The notes under the pieces are model-generated. The model did not search any database. It saw only the letters and a program-made list of their open reading frames with translations, and was not told where the DNA came from. Source: Bradyrhizobium genomosp. I (2014) (GTDB lineage Bacteria > Pseudomonadota > Alphaproteobacteria > Rhizobiales > Xanthobacteraceae). From it: DNA of 64,000 bases. A program made the position numbers and the translations under genes. The first letter of the stretch is position 1. Every line of letters starts with the position of its first letter. Location: contig NZ_AJQE01000144.1 in assembly GCF_000261685.1 (NCBI RefSeq), positions 1-64,000 of the forward strand, read 5' to 3'. This document shows, one piece after another, positions 28,511-36,015 of the stretch.

Positions 28511-29248
28511 TTGCTGCGTCTTCTCTCGTTCGCCCTGTTCCTCGCAATCTGGTGGATCGCCGCGTTGTTCGCCGGCGGCGCGAAGCTGCCCTCCCCGCCG
28601 GCCGTGCTCCAGGTGATGATCGCGGAAGCTTCGTCCGGGGCGCTGTTCCTGCATCTCGGCGCCACACTGGCACGCGTCACGCTCGCCTTCGTGCTGGCGA
28701 TGTCGCTCGGCAGCGCGATCGGCTACCTGATGGGTCGGGTGAAGCTCGCCGACCGGCTCGGCGATCCCTGGCTGATCCTGCTGCTCAATCTCCCCGCATT
28801 GGTCGTGATCGTGCTGGCCTATATCTGGGCAGGGCTCACTGAAGCCGCCGCGATTGCGGCGATTGCCATCAACAAGCTGCCGACCGCAATCGTCACCTTG
28901 CGCGAGGGCGCCCGCGCGCTCGACCGCTCGCTCGACGAGATGGCGAGCGTGTTCGCGATGCCGCGCTGGCGCGCGTTCCGCCACGTCGTGCTGCCGCAGC
29001 TTGCGCCCTATATCGCGGCCTCGGCCCGCTCGGGACTATCGCTGGTGTGGAAGATCGTGCTGGTCGCCGAACTGCTGGGACGGCCCAACGGCGTCGGCTT
29101 CGAGATCGGCGTCGCCTTCCAGCTGTTCGACACGCCGCGGCTGCTGGCCTATTCCCTGACCTTCGCCGCCGTCGTGCTCGTCATCGAAACCGTGCTGGTG
29201 CAGCCGTTCGAAGCCCGCGCAAACAGGTGGCGACCCCGTGCGGCTTGA
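28511..29248 (+). CDS. NitT/TauT-type ABC permease
   Basis: A 245-residue inner-membrane permease starting at TTG with GGAG six bases upstream; its start nearly touches the stop of the binding-protein gene. Helices include LLSFALFLAIWWIAALFAG, LARVTLAFVLAMSLGSAIGY and LILLLNLPALVVIVLAYIW. The coupling-loop EAA motif is DEMASVFAMPRWRAFRHVVLP. The C-terminus overlaps the ATPase gene by 11 bases. The longer open frame to 28361 lies inside the previous gene and is not used. Confidence 0.88.
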   Translation: MLRLLSFALFLAIWWIAALFAGGAKLPSPPAVLQVMIAEASSGALFLHLGATLARVTLAFVLAMSLGSAIGYLMGRVKLADRLGDPWLILLLNLPALVVIVLAYIWAGLTEAAAIAAIAINKLPTAIVTLREGARALDRSLDEMASVFAMPRWRAFRHVVLPQLAPYIAASARSGLSLVWKIVLVAELLGRPNGVGFEIGVAFQLFDTPRLLAYSLTFAAVVLVIETVLVQPFEARANRWRPRAA

Positions 29249-29966
29249 GGTCGAGATCAAAGGCAAGACCTTCAGAAGTGCCGCGGGCGGAATGCACGAG
29301 GTGCTGGCGCCGGTCCAATTCGCGCTTCAATCCGGCGAGGTCGGCGTGCTGATCGGACCGTCCGGCTGCGGCAAGAGCACGATGCTGCGCATCATCCTGG
29401 GATTGGACCATGACTTTGCAGGCCACGTCGCGCGACCGCCGGAGGCGCGGATTGGCATGGTGTTCCAGGAGCCGCGGCTGCTGCCGTGGCGCTCGGTCGA
29501 GCAGAATGTGCGGCTCGCTGCACCCGACATCACCGACGCCAGGCTGTCGGAGCTGTTCAAGATCCTGGAGCTGGACGCGCATCGCAGCCATTTCCCCGGC
29601 GAATTGTCGCTGGGCCTTGCCCGTCGCGTCGCGCTGGCCCGCGCCTTTGCCGTCGAGCCGGATATTTTGGTGCTCGACGAACCGCTGGCATCACTCGATG
29701 ACGCTCTCGCTGGACGCCTGCGCGATGAGATTGCGACGCTCGTCGCGAGCCGGCCGGTGATGACGCTTTTGGTGACGCACAGCCTGGACGACGCAGTGCG
29801 GCTGGGCGATCGGCTGTTCTTCCTATCGCCCCGGCCAGCGCGGATCGTGGCGGAAGTGCCTATCGATGTCCCGCGTGACACACGCGGCGAGGCCGAGATT
29901 GCGGCGATCAAGGCCGGCCTCGCCCAACGAACTCAAGGCGACCGCGTCGAACGAGATATCTCATAG
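29238..29966 (+). CDS. NitT/TauT-type ABC ATPase with unusual signature
   Basis: A 242-residue ATPase starting at GTG inside the permease gene. Walker A is GPSGCGKST, Q-loop MVFQEPRLLPW, Walker B ILVLDEPLASLDD and switch His TLLVTHSLDDA, all intact. The ABC signature reads LSLGLARRVALARAF in place of LSGGQ(R)QR: the first Gly and the Gln are both replaced by Leu. Similar changes are known in some members, so activity is not excluded. Third gene of the importer. Confidence 0.88.
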   Translation: MRLEVEIKGKTFRSAAGGMHEVLAPVQFALQSGEVGVLIGPSGCGKSTMLRIILGLDHDFAGHVARPPEARIGMVFQEPRLLPWRSVEQNVRLAAPDITDARLSELFKILELDAHRSHFPGELSLGLARRVALARAFAVEPDILVLDEPLASLDDALAGRLRDEIATLVASRPVMTLLVTHSLDDAVRLGDRLFFLSPRPARIVAEVPIDVPRDTRGEAEIAAIKAGLAQRTQGDRVERDIS

Positions 29967-30010
29967 CCGGTCGCCTGGCGGACGTGCTAGAAAGGCCGGC
30001 GGCGGAGTTG

Positions 30011-30817
30011 ATGATGACGCGGACGCTCGCCCTCTCAACGCTTGCAACGCTTGGTCTTGCACTCGTCACCATGACGGCGGACGCGCAGGACATGATGCGT
30101 GACGTCGACCTCACCTCCCCCGCGATGGTCTCGGCCGAAATGACCAGGCCAGAGGTCGAGGCGGTGCTGGCCAAAACCAGCGCTGCGCAACCCGCCGATT
30201 TCACCGGCAAACGCCTGTCGGGCCTCGATCTCTCGGGCCTGGACCTGTCCGACGCGGTTCTCCGCGCCGCGCGGCTCAACAGGACGATACTCCGAGACGC
30301 CAGGCTTGACCGTGCAATCCTCGATCAGGCGTGGCTGCTGGATGCGGATCTTACCGGCGCAAGCCTGAAGGGAGCCAATCTGTTCGCGTCGCAAATGGCC
30401 CGCGCACGTCTCGACGGCGCGAACCTGTCGGGAGCGCGCATCGCGGCCGATCTCACCGGCGCAAGCATGGTCGGCGCCTCGATCGCGGACGCGAAGCTTG
30501 GCGCCGATATGCGCAACCAGTCGATGGGGCTGATCCGCGCGGTGCTGCGATCCGCCAACCTGGAACGGCTGAACGCGCGCAACGCCGATTTGTCACGCGT
30601 CGACCTCGAATTCGCGGTCCTCAGGGGCGCCGACCTGAGCGGTGCATCGCTAAAGAACGCCCAACTCGGCGGAGCCGATCTGACCGGCGCCATCGTCTTC
30701 GACGCCGATTTCGACGGCGCCGATCTCGCCTCCGCCAAGCTGATCGCGCCGAACGGCCTTGACCGCGCCAAGAATTTCGACAAGGCAAGGAACCGCGAAC
30801 GCCTGATCAGGGAATGA
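30011..30817 (+). CDS. Exported pentapeptide-repeat protein
   Basis: A 268-residue protein with signal peptide (ALSTLATLGLALVTMTADAQ) followed from about residue 65 by a right-handed quadrilateral beta-helix of A(D/N)LSG-type repeats: LSGLDLSGLDLSDAVLRAA, TGASLKGANLF, LDGANLSGARI, LRGADLSGASL, LGGADLTGAIV. Two adjacent ATGs (30011, 30014) follow GGAG. It comes 45 bases after the ABC importer and is likely co-transcribed. Pentapeptide helices are protein-binding scaffolds; a periplasmic one beside quinoprotein genes could organise an assembly complex (inference). Confidence 0.85.
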   Translation: MMTRTLALSTLATLGLALVTMTADAQDMMRDVDLTSPAMVSAEMTRPEVEAVLAKTSAAQPADFTGKRLSGLDLSGLDLSDAVLRAARLNRTILRDARLDRAILDQAWLLDADLTGASLKGANLFASQMARARLDGANLSGARIAADLTGASMVGASIADAKLGADMRNQSMGLIRAVLRSANLERLNARNADLSRVDLEFAVLRGADLSGASLKNAQLGGADLTGAIVFDADFDGADLASAKLIAPNGLDRAKNFDKARNRERLIRE

Positions 30818-30843
30818 CGGCGCGCCTTTGGGAGGACTTCTTG

Positions 30844-31191
30844 ATGCGTTGGGTTCTGGCATTGATCGCGTCGCTGACGCTTGCCGGCGAGGCCGCCGCG
30901 CAGGCCAAGGGCAAGGGAATCCGGCTCTGGAATCTGACGACCGAAACCATCTCCGGCTTCCAGCTCGCTCCCGCTGGCAGGACCGATTGGGGTCCGAACC
31001 AATGCTTGAACGACAAGGACAAGGAGGTCGACCACGACGAGCGGCTGCGCATCAACGGCGTCGAGCCGGGCCATTACGACGCCAGGGTAAGCTATCCCAA
31101 CGGCCGGCAGTGCATCGTCCGCAGCATCGAGATCAGGGCCGACGCGGTGTTCTCAATCGCCGACAAGGATTTGAAGGATTGCACCAAGTAG
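30844..31191 (+). CDS. Small exported protein downstream of the pentapeptide gene
   Basis: A 115-residue protein with signal peptide (WVLALIASLTLAGEAAAQA), preceded by GGGAGGAC. The mature part reads IRLWNLTTETISGFQLAPAG, WGPNQCLNDKDKEVDHDERL, then a beta-rich end with CIVRSIEIRA and DLKDCTK. Proteins of this type (a single beta-sandwich-like domain, N-x-T-x-x-x-I-x-x-F/L opening) are common in rhizobia without known function. It probably shares the transcript of the pentapeptide protein. The acidic KDKEVDHDER stretch is notable in a lanthanide context but is not an EF-hand. Confidence 0.65.
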   Translation: MRWVLALIASLTLAGEAAAQAKGKGIRLWNLTTETISGFQLAPAGRTDWGPNQCLNDKDKEVDHDERLRINGVEPGHYDARVSYPNGRQCIVRSIEIRADAVFSIADKDLKDCTK

Positions 31192-31200
31192 CGGCGCCGC

Positions 31201-31410
31201 TCACGCCTTGTCATGCGTGTGCGGATATTCGCAGCGCCACCGCACCGCGTGCCATTTCGGATGCTCGCCGACCCATTGCGCGATATAGGGCGGCGCGGCC
31301 ATCACACATTGCCGCGGCGACCCGAAATAGTTGAACACCAGGTGCTGCTCCTCGCAGGTCGCCGGCGAGAGCACCGCACACACAGTCACCACCAGGTCAA
31401 TCGGGTTCAT
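31201..31410 (-). CDS. Small cysteine-containing protein
   Basis: A 69-residue product starting MNPIDLVVTVCAVLSPATC, with four cysteines (11, 19, 35, 60) and a His-rich C-terminus (CEYPHTHDKA). AGAGGATCC precedes the ATG. No signal peptidase site is obvious but the N-terminus is hydrophobic. Convergent with the preceding gene. Short proteins of this look are conserved in Bradyrhizobium, but no function is known to me. Confidence 0.55.
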   Translation of the reverse strand: MNPIDLVVTVCAVLSPATCEEQHLVFNYFGSPRQCVMAAPPYIAQWVGEHPKWHAVRWRCEYPHTHDKA

Positions 31411-31609
31411 GCCGGGATCCTCTCGCAAGGGGCAATGGAGGTTAGCACGAAAGATTACGTGCCAAGGAGGGGGAAGTTTCAAGCGGTTGAGGAATGCAGT
31501 GGGAACTATCTCACCTCCCCCTCGCTGTTGTGGCGAAGCAAAACGCCGAAGCCGCCACATCGTCATGGCCGGGACAAGTCAGGACACGCCCGGGGATCAC
31601 GACCCGCAG

Positions 31610-32479
31610 CTAGAAGTTGATCCCGAACACCATCCGGGCCTGGTGCCGCTCGAAATTCACGAGGTCGAGATTGGCGCTCGATCCGACCGGACGTCCCCAA
31701 GCCTGCATGCTCCAGCTCAAGGTCAGCCGCGAGCGCTCGGACAGCTGGAAATAGGCGGTGGGGCCGACGAACAGGGCCTGGCCTGAAAACTCGCCAAGGC
31801 CGATCCCCTCATACTGCCGGAAATAGCGCAACTCCCCACCGAGCAGCACATTCGGCCGCACGCGCACCAGGCCGGCAAACGCCGCGCCGATCGTTGAGCT
31901 CTTCTCGGATACCCCTCCAACCTCGAAGCGCGCCCATTCCGGTTGATAGATCAGGTTGACGGCGCCGATGGCGAAGCTCGGGATGAGTTCGCGGTCGAGG
32001 GCCAGCGTGAACTCGGTGCCGTACATCCGCCCTTTCGCGCCGCTGGTCTCGTCGATGCGGTCGCCGTGCAGTTCGGCAGCGACGGTGAGGCCAAACGGCG
32101 CGCGGTTGCGATCCAGCAGCCGATAGCGCAGGTCGAGCGAGGCGCCCTGGAAGTTGAACTGGCGGCGGTCGTCGATTTCAGGGACGCCGGTGATGTCGTG
32201 CAAGCTGGCGGTGCCGCCGACCTCGACACGAAAATTCGGCAGCGGCACCACCTCGATCTCGACCTCGTGCTCGAGGGCGCGATAGGCCCCTCCGCCCTTG
32301 CCGAAGCGCCCCGTCGTCTGGGTCTGGAATTCGCGCTCGCCGGCATTGCCGACATCGGTGCCGATCATGAAGCCGAAAATGTGCTCGGTATCAAAACCTT
32401 CCTCCGCGCTGGTGCGCGCCGGTGCGAGCGCAATCGCGCACCCGATCACCATCCAAGACTTAAAGGCTCTGCCGCGCAT
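31610..32479 (-). CDS. Outer-membrane beta-barrel-like protein
   Basis: A 289-residue exported protein (signal ending IALAPARTSAEEGF) made largely of alternating hydrophobic strands (FRVEVGGTASLHDITG, GLTVAAELHGDRIDE, PNVLLGGELRYFRQY, TAYFQLSERSRLTLSWSMQA) and ending in MVFGINF with a terminal Phe. This is the signature of a 12-14-strand outer-membrane protein. Located immediately downstream of pqqA on the same strand. It could be a porin for the alcohol substrate or the metal; no family name can be given. Confidence 0.7.
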   Translation of the reverse strand: MRGRAFKSWMVIGCAIALAPARTSAEEGFDTEHIFGFMIGTDVGNAGEREFQTQTTGRFGKGGGAYRALEHEVEIEVVPLPNFRVEVGGTASLHDITGVPEIDDRRQFNFQGASLDLRYRLLDRNRAPFGLTVAAELHGDRIDETSGAKGRMYGTEFTLALDRELIPSFAIGAVNLIYQPEWARFEVGGVSEKSSTIGAAFAGLVRVRPNVLLGGELRYFRQYEGIGLGEFSGQALFVGPTAYFQLSERSRLTLSWSMQAWGRPVGSSANLDLVNFERHQARMVFGINF

Positions 32480-32722
32480 CCCTTGTCCCGAAGGCGCGCG
32501 CCGCCGCGGATGCGGCGGCAGCGCTGACGAGCGTCAGCGTAACACACCGCCGCGGAGCGTGGTCGAGATTCTGATGGGAGAGGATTGAAGCCTGCACACG
32601 CGCAGCTCGGCGTCACTCGCGAAGCACGGAGGAAGCACGGAGCACGACGAGGCAAGGCCGAGGTCCGACACTGCCGCGGCTTCGATCGCATTCGCCATCG
32701 AAGCCGCCGCAGGTCGTCGATC

Positions 32723-32803
32723 TTACTTGCGCGAAGCGCAGGCGTACATGTTGATTTCCATGCCGACCGGCACTTCCACGATCTTCGGAGCTTTCCAAGC
32801 CAT
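32723..32803 (-). CDS. pqqA: PQQ precursor peptide PqqA
   Basis: A 26-residue peptide (MAWKAPKIVEVPVGMEINMY then ACASRK) that matches PqqA almost residue for residue. Glu16 and Tyr20, spaced E-x-x-x-Y, are the two side chains joined by PqqE and excised to become pyrroloquinoline quinone. GGGAG lies eight bases before the ATG. The gene is too short for usual gene finding. It stands alone: pqqB, C, D and E are not in this window, so the peptide must be processed by enzymes encoded elsewhere. It sits between lanM and an outer-membrane protein gene, all on the minus strand, within 1.2 kb of a quinoprotein gene. Confidence 0.95.
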   Translation of the reverse strand: MAWKAPKIVEVPVGMEINMYACASRK

Positions 32804-33249
32804 TCGGGTCTCCCAAGGTGTTGAGCGCGACATCGCGCGGCGCAAAACCTAGGGCTGCGTCAGGTGCAGTTCAAGCCTCGATTCGACTCCCGCGACCGTC
32901 AGCGTCGATTCTTCGCGGCTGCATTTCACTCTCGGACAAAGCCAGTTCCCTCTTGGTCAAACGAGACCTGGGAAACAGCAGCACCTTGTGCGATGCACCG
33001 CACTTCGAATCGACAACGGCGCCGTCCGCAGCCCTTCTCGGCCATTGCGGCGTTCGGCCTGGCACCTTCGGCACGCCGAGCCGCCGCCGGCTCACTCTGC
33101 ATTTGCCGCTGCGCATCCTCGGAGGAAGCCGCGGTTTCGCCCACCAGCACGATTTATCGTGCTGGTGGGCGGATGTTGCGCGGGCCCCGAGCGTCAGGCC
33201 GGAATCATGGCAAACGCTGCCCTCGGCATGTCCGTTCCGATTGCGGCGC
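32804..33249. other. Gap between pqqA and lanM with a perfect hairpin
   Basis: No convincing gene lies here; open frames on both strands have arginine/serine-rich shadow composition. At 33139-33170 a 14-base perfect stem (GCCCACCAGCACGA with its complement) closes on the loop TTTA. It is 80 bases past the lanM stop codon on its transcribed side and has no T-run, so it may terminate lanM weakly or protect its mRNA. The part next to pqqA must hold the pqqA promoter. Confidence 0.55.
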
Positions 33250-33642
33250 TCACCGCAACAATCGCAGCAGCGAGCGGCCGGCGCGCGAATTCAGCTCCTT
33301 CGCATCCAGCGTTCCATCCCTGTCGGGATTCGCAGCGTTGAAGCGCTGCTCGACCACGGACAGATATTCGTCGAGCGTAAGTGTCCCGTCGCGGTCGGGA
33401 TCGGCGGCGGCGAGCTCCTTTGCCGTCAACCGCCCACGCAATTCGCGTGCATCAAGCGTGCCGTCGTGATCGGGATCGAGCTTTGTGAACAATGCGGCGG
33501 CCGCCTTCTTCACCTCGGCAAGATCGAGCGTGCCGTCATTGTCGGTGTCGAACAACTTGACCGCGTTGCCGGAGGCCGACCACGCCGGACCGGCTGGCAA
33601 TGCAATCGTAAGCGCAAGAGCAATTGAACGACGCGAAATCAT
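33250..33642 (-). CDS. lanM: Lanmodulin, lanthanide-binding EF-hand protein
   Basis: A 130-residue exported protein (signal ISRRSIALALTIALPAGPAWSA) with four EF-hand loops: 32-43 DTDNDGTLDLAE, 56-67 DPDHDGTLDARE, 81-92 DPDRDGTLTLDE and 105-116 NPDRDGTLDAKE. Proline at loop position 2 (loops 2-4), loop starts spaced 24, 25 and 24 residues apart and Asn opening loop 4 are the hallmarks of lanmodulin of M. extorquens, which binds lanthanides at picomolar affinity in the periplasm. Deviations: Thr instead of Pro in loop 1, and Thr89 instead of Asp at position 9 of loop 3. GGGAGGTCC precedes the ATG at 33642. Divergent from a quinoprotein dehydrogenase gene. Confidence 0.93.
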   Translation of the reverse strand: MISRRSIALALTIALPAGPAWSASGNAVKLFDTDNDGTLDLAEVKKAAAALFTKLDPDHDGTLDARELRGRLTAKELAAADPDRDGTLTLDEYLSVVEQRFNAANPDRDGTLDAKELNSRAGRSLLRLLR

Positions 33643-33983
33643 CTGGACCTCCCTGACGAAGAGCCCCGATCGGTGGGGACAGAAACGACATAAATCCACA
33701 AGCGAGCCTCGGTTCAAGTCTGGACCTGCAACTTGCGCGGGCCACAACCCGGGACAACCCGGCCATGCGCCCCGCGACCTGCGCCCGAGACTGCTTCGTG
33801 CCGCGGAATTTTATCAGCGTCTCCGCACAAGTAGGAGTTGCTTGCGTCAGGTTTCCGTCGGGTGACCGGCACCGCGTCCAACCATATCGGCACGACGCTC
33901 ACGACTTTCGTATTGACGTGTTTTGCTTTCAGGCCGAGTGTTGCAGTCGCAGCGTCAAAAGGCGCGCATATTGGGAGGAACGG
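33643..33983. promoter_or_regulatory. Divergent promoter region of lanM and a quinoprotein gene
   Basis: 341 bases separate the two divergent starts. GGGAGG sites stand in front of both genes. A TTGACG hexamer is visible around 33913 on the plus strand, but no well-spaced -10 partner; no open frame is convincing. Shared regulation of the lanthanide chaperone and the dehydrogenase is likely from the layout. Confidence 0.5.
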
Positions 33984-35648
33984 ATGAAACGCTTTGCGAT
34001 GGCCGCGAGCCTCGTCATGCTTGCGTCAACCTGTGCAAATGCACAAACCACCGATCAGCTGGTCAAGGGCGCGACCGACACGTCGAACGTTCTCAATTAC
34101 GGAATGGGCTACAATCTCCAGCGCTTCTCGACGCTGAACCAGATCAACAAGGACACCGTCAAGAACCTCGTCCCGGTCTGGAATTACTCCTTCAACGACG
34201 ATCGAAGCGAGGAATCGCAGCCGCTGGTGTACCAGGGCGTGATCTACGTGACCTCGCACAACGCGACCATGGCGGTCGACGCCAAGACCGGCAAGCAGAT
34301 CTGGAAGACCAAGGTCGAATATCCCGCCGAGACGCCGCGCATCGTCTGCTGCGGCATCATCAATCGCGGCGCCGCGCTGTATGACGGCAAGGTATTCCGC
34401 ACCACCCTCGACGCGAACGTGATCGCGCTCGATGCCAAGAACGGCAAGGAGCTGTGGCGGCAGAAGGCGGCCGACATCAAGGAAGGCTATTCGATGACGG
34501 TGGCGCCGCTGGTCGCGGACGGCGTCGTCATCACCGGCATCTCCGGCGCCGAATTCGGCACCCGCGGCTTCATCGACGGCTGGGATCCGGCGACGGGCAA
34601 GCATCTGTGGCGCACCCACTCGATCCCCTCGCCGGACGAGCCCGGCGGCGACACCTGGAAAGGCGACACCTGGAAACTCGGCGGCGGCTCGACCTGGATC
34701 ACGGGTTCTTACGACCCCGAGCTGAACACGGTCTATTGGGGGATCGGCAATCCCGGACCGTTCAATTCGGCGGTCCGCCCCGGCGACAACCTCTACACTT
34801 GCTCCGTGCTGGCGATGGATCCCAAGACCGGCAAGATCAAGTGGCACTATCAGTTCTCGCCGAACAATCCGTTCGACTACGACGCCGTGGCCGAGATGGT
34901 CCTCGCCGACATGACGATCGAGGGCAAGCCGACCAAGGTGCTGATGGACGCCAACCGCAACGGCTTCTTCTACGTGCTCGACCGCACCAACGGAAAGCTA
35001 CTCGCGGCCAATCCCTACGTGAAAGTCAACTGGGCGACCGGCATCGACATGAAGACGGGCCGACCGATCGAGACCGACGTTTCCAAGGACGCGCGCGAGG
35101 GCAAGAAGGTGACGGTCTATCCGTCCATCCTCGGCGGCAAGAACTGGGAGCCGATGTCGTTCAATCCGCAGACCGGATTGGCCTACGCCAACACGCTCAA
35201 CTTCGGCGGCAAGTACAAGGCCGAGCCCGTCACCTTCAAGCAGGGTGAGTGGTATCTCGGCATGGACCTGACCGACCCCTGGGAGTTCGGCGATGGCCCG
35301 CGCGGTCACCTCAAGGCCATCGACCCCATGACCGGCAAGTCGAAGTGGGAAGCGCCGAGCGACATTCCGCGCTTCTCGGGCGTGCTGTCGACGGCCGGCG
35401 GCGTCGTGTTCTCGGGCGCACTGACCGGCGAGTTCGAGGCCTTCGACGCCGACACCGGCAAGAAGCTCTGGCAGTTCCAGACCGGGTCGGGCATCGAGGG
35501 ACAGCCGGTGACCTGGCAGCAGGATGGCGTGCAGTACGTCGCGGTGACGAGCGGCTATGGCGGCGTCTACTCGTTGTTCTCCGGCGACGAGCGGCTTGCC
35601 AAGGTGCCGCCCGGCGGCTCGCTGTGGGTCTTTGCGGTCAAGCAATAG
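33984..35648 (+). CDS. PQQ-dependent alcohol dehydrogenase, lanthanide type
   Basis: A 554-residue periplasmic quinoprotein (signal FAMAASLVMLASTCANAQ) with the eight-bladed propeller of methanol/ethanol dehydrogenases (blade motifs DAKTGKQIWKTK, DAKNGKELWRQK, DADTGKKLWQFQ). The vicinal disulfide Cys122-Cys123 is in RIVCCGIINRG. The metal/catalytic segment is NPFDYDAVAEM: Asp298 is the catalytic base and Asp300 the extra acidic ligand found in lanthanide enzymes, replaced by Ala, Ser or Thr in calcium enzymes. GGGAGGAACGG precedes the ATG. A cytochrome c and a binding protein follow in the same operon. It is shorter than XoxF and differs from it; substrate may be ethanol or another alcohol. 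Confidence 0.9.
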   Translation: MKRFAMAASLVMLASTCANAQTTDQLVKGATDTSNVLNYGMGYNLQRFSTLNQINKDTVKNLVPVWNYSFNDDRSEESQPLVYQGVIYVTSHNATMAVDAKTGKQIWKTKVEYPAETPRIVCCGIINRGAALYDGKVFRTTLDANVIALDAKNGKELWRQKAADIKEGYSMTVAPLVADGVVITGISGAEFGTRGFIDGWDPATGKHLWRTHSIPSPDEPGGDTWKGDTWKLGGGSTWITGSYDPELNTVYWGIGNPGPFNSAVRPGDNLYTCSVLAMDPKTGKIKWHYQFSPNNPFDYDAVAEMVLADMTIEGKPTKVLMDANRNGFFYVLDRTNGKLLAANPYVKVNWATGIDMKTGRPIETDVSKDAREGKKVTVYPSILGGKNWEPMSFNPQTGLAYANTLNFGGKYKAEPVTFKQGEWYLGMDLTDPWEFGDGPRGHLKAIDPMTGKSKWEAPSDIPRFSGVLSTAGGVVFSGALTGEFEAFDADTGKKLWQFQTGSGIEGQPVTWQQDGVQYVAVTSGYGGVYSLFSGDERLAKVPPGGSLWVFAVKQ

Positions 35649-35658
35649 CCACGGCACG

Positions 35659-36015
35659 ATGCTGAGAGAAGTATTGCACAGGACGGTGGCGACGATCGCC
35701 ACCGTCGCGGTGCTGACGGTCGCGCTTGCGGCGACCGTTCGCGCCGCGGATGACGCAACCGGAAATCCCCTGCAGGCGCAGATCGACCACGGCAAGTCGA
35801 CCTATGCCGAGAAATGCTCACACTGCCATGGCCCCAACCTGATGAACTCCGGCACCATCACGCCGGACCTGCGCGTCTTCCCGGACGACAGGACGCGCTT
35901 CGTCACCACGGTCAAGAACGGCAAGAACAACAGGATGCCGCCCTGGGGCGACATCCTCAGCGACGACCAGATTGGGGATCTCTGGGCCTTCATCTCCAGC
36001 CGGAGGAAGCCATGA
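35659..36015 (+). CDS. Class I cytochrome c, probable acceptor of the upstream dehydrogenase
   Basis: A 118-residue exported cytochrome with one haem: CSHCH (Cys53, Cys56, His57) and sixth ligand Met93 in NRMPPWGDIL. The ending LSDDQIGDLWAFISS is typical of small alcohol-dehydrogenase cytochromes. Signal peptide VATIATVAVLTVALAATVRAA. It starts ten bases after the dehydrogenase stop and its TGA overlaps the ATG of the binding protein, so the three genes form one transcript. It probably carries electrons from the quinoprotein to the terminal oxidase chain. Confidence 0.9.
   Translation: MLREVLHRTVATIATVAVLTVALAATVRAADDATGNPLQAQIDHGKSTYAEKCSHCHGPNLMNSGTITPDLRVFPDDRTRFVTTVKNGKNNRMPPWGDILSDDQIGDLWAFISSRRKP

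Noticed and set aside
32864..33469. 201-codon plus-strand frame between pqqA and lanM
   Set aside because: It overlaps lanM in antisense, is Arg/Ser/Ala-rich, and has no ribosome site or motif.
33250..33642. Ordinary calcium EF-hand (calmodulin-like) protein
   Set aside because: Proline at the second loop position, the 24-25-24 residue loop spacing and the gene context fit lanmodulin much better than a calcium sensor.
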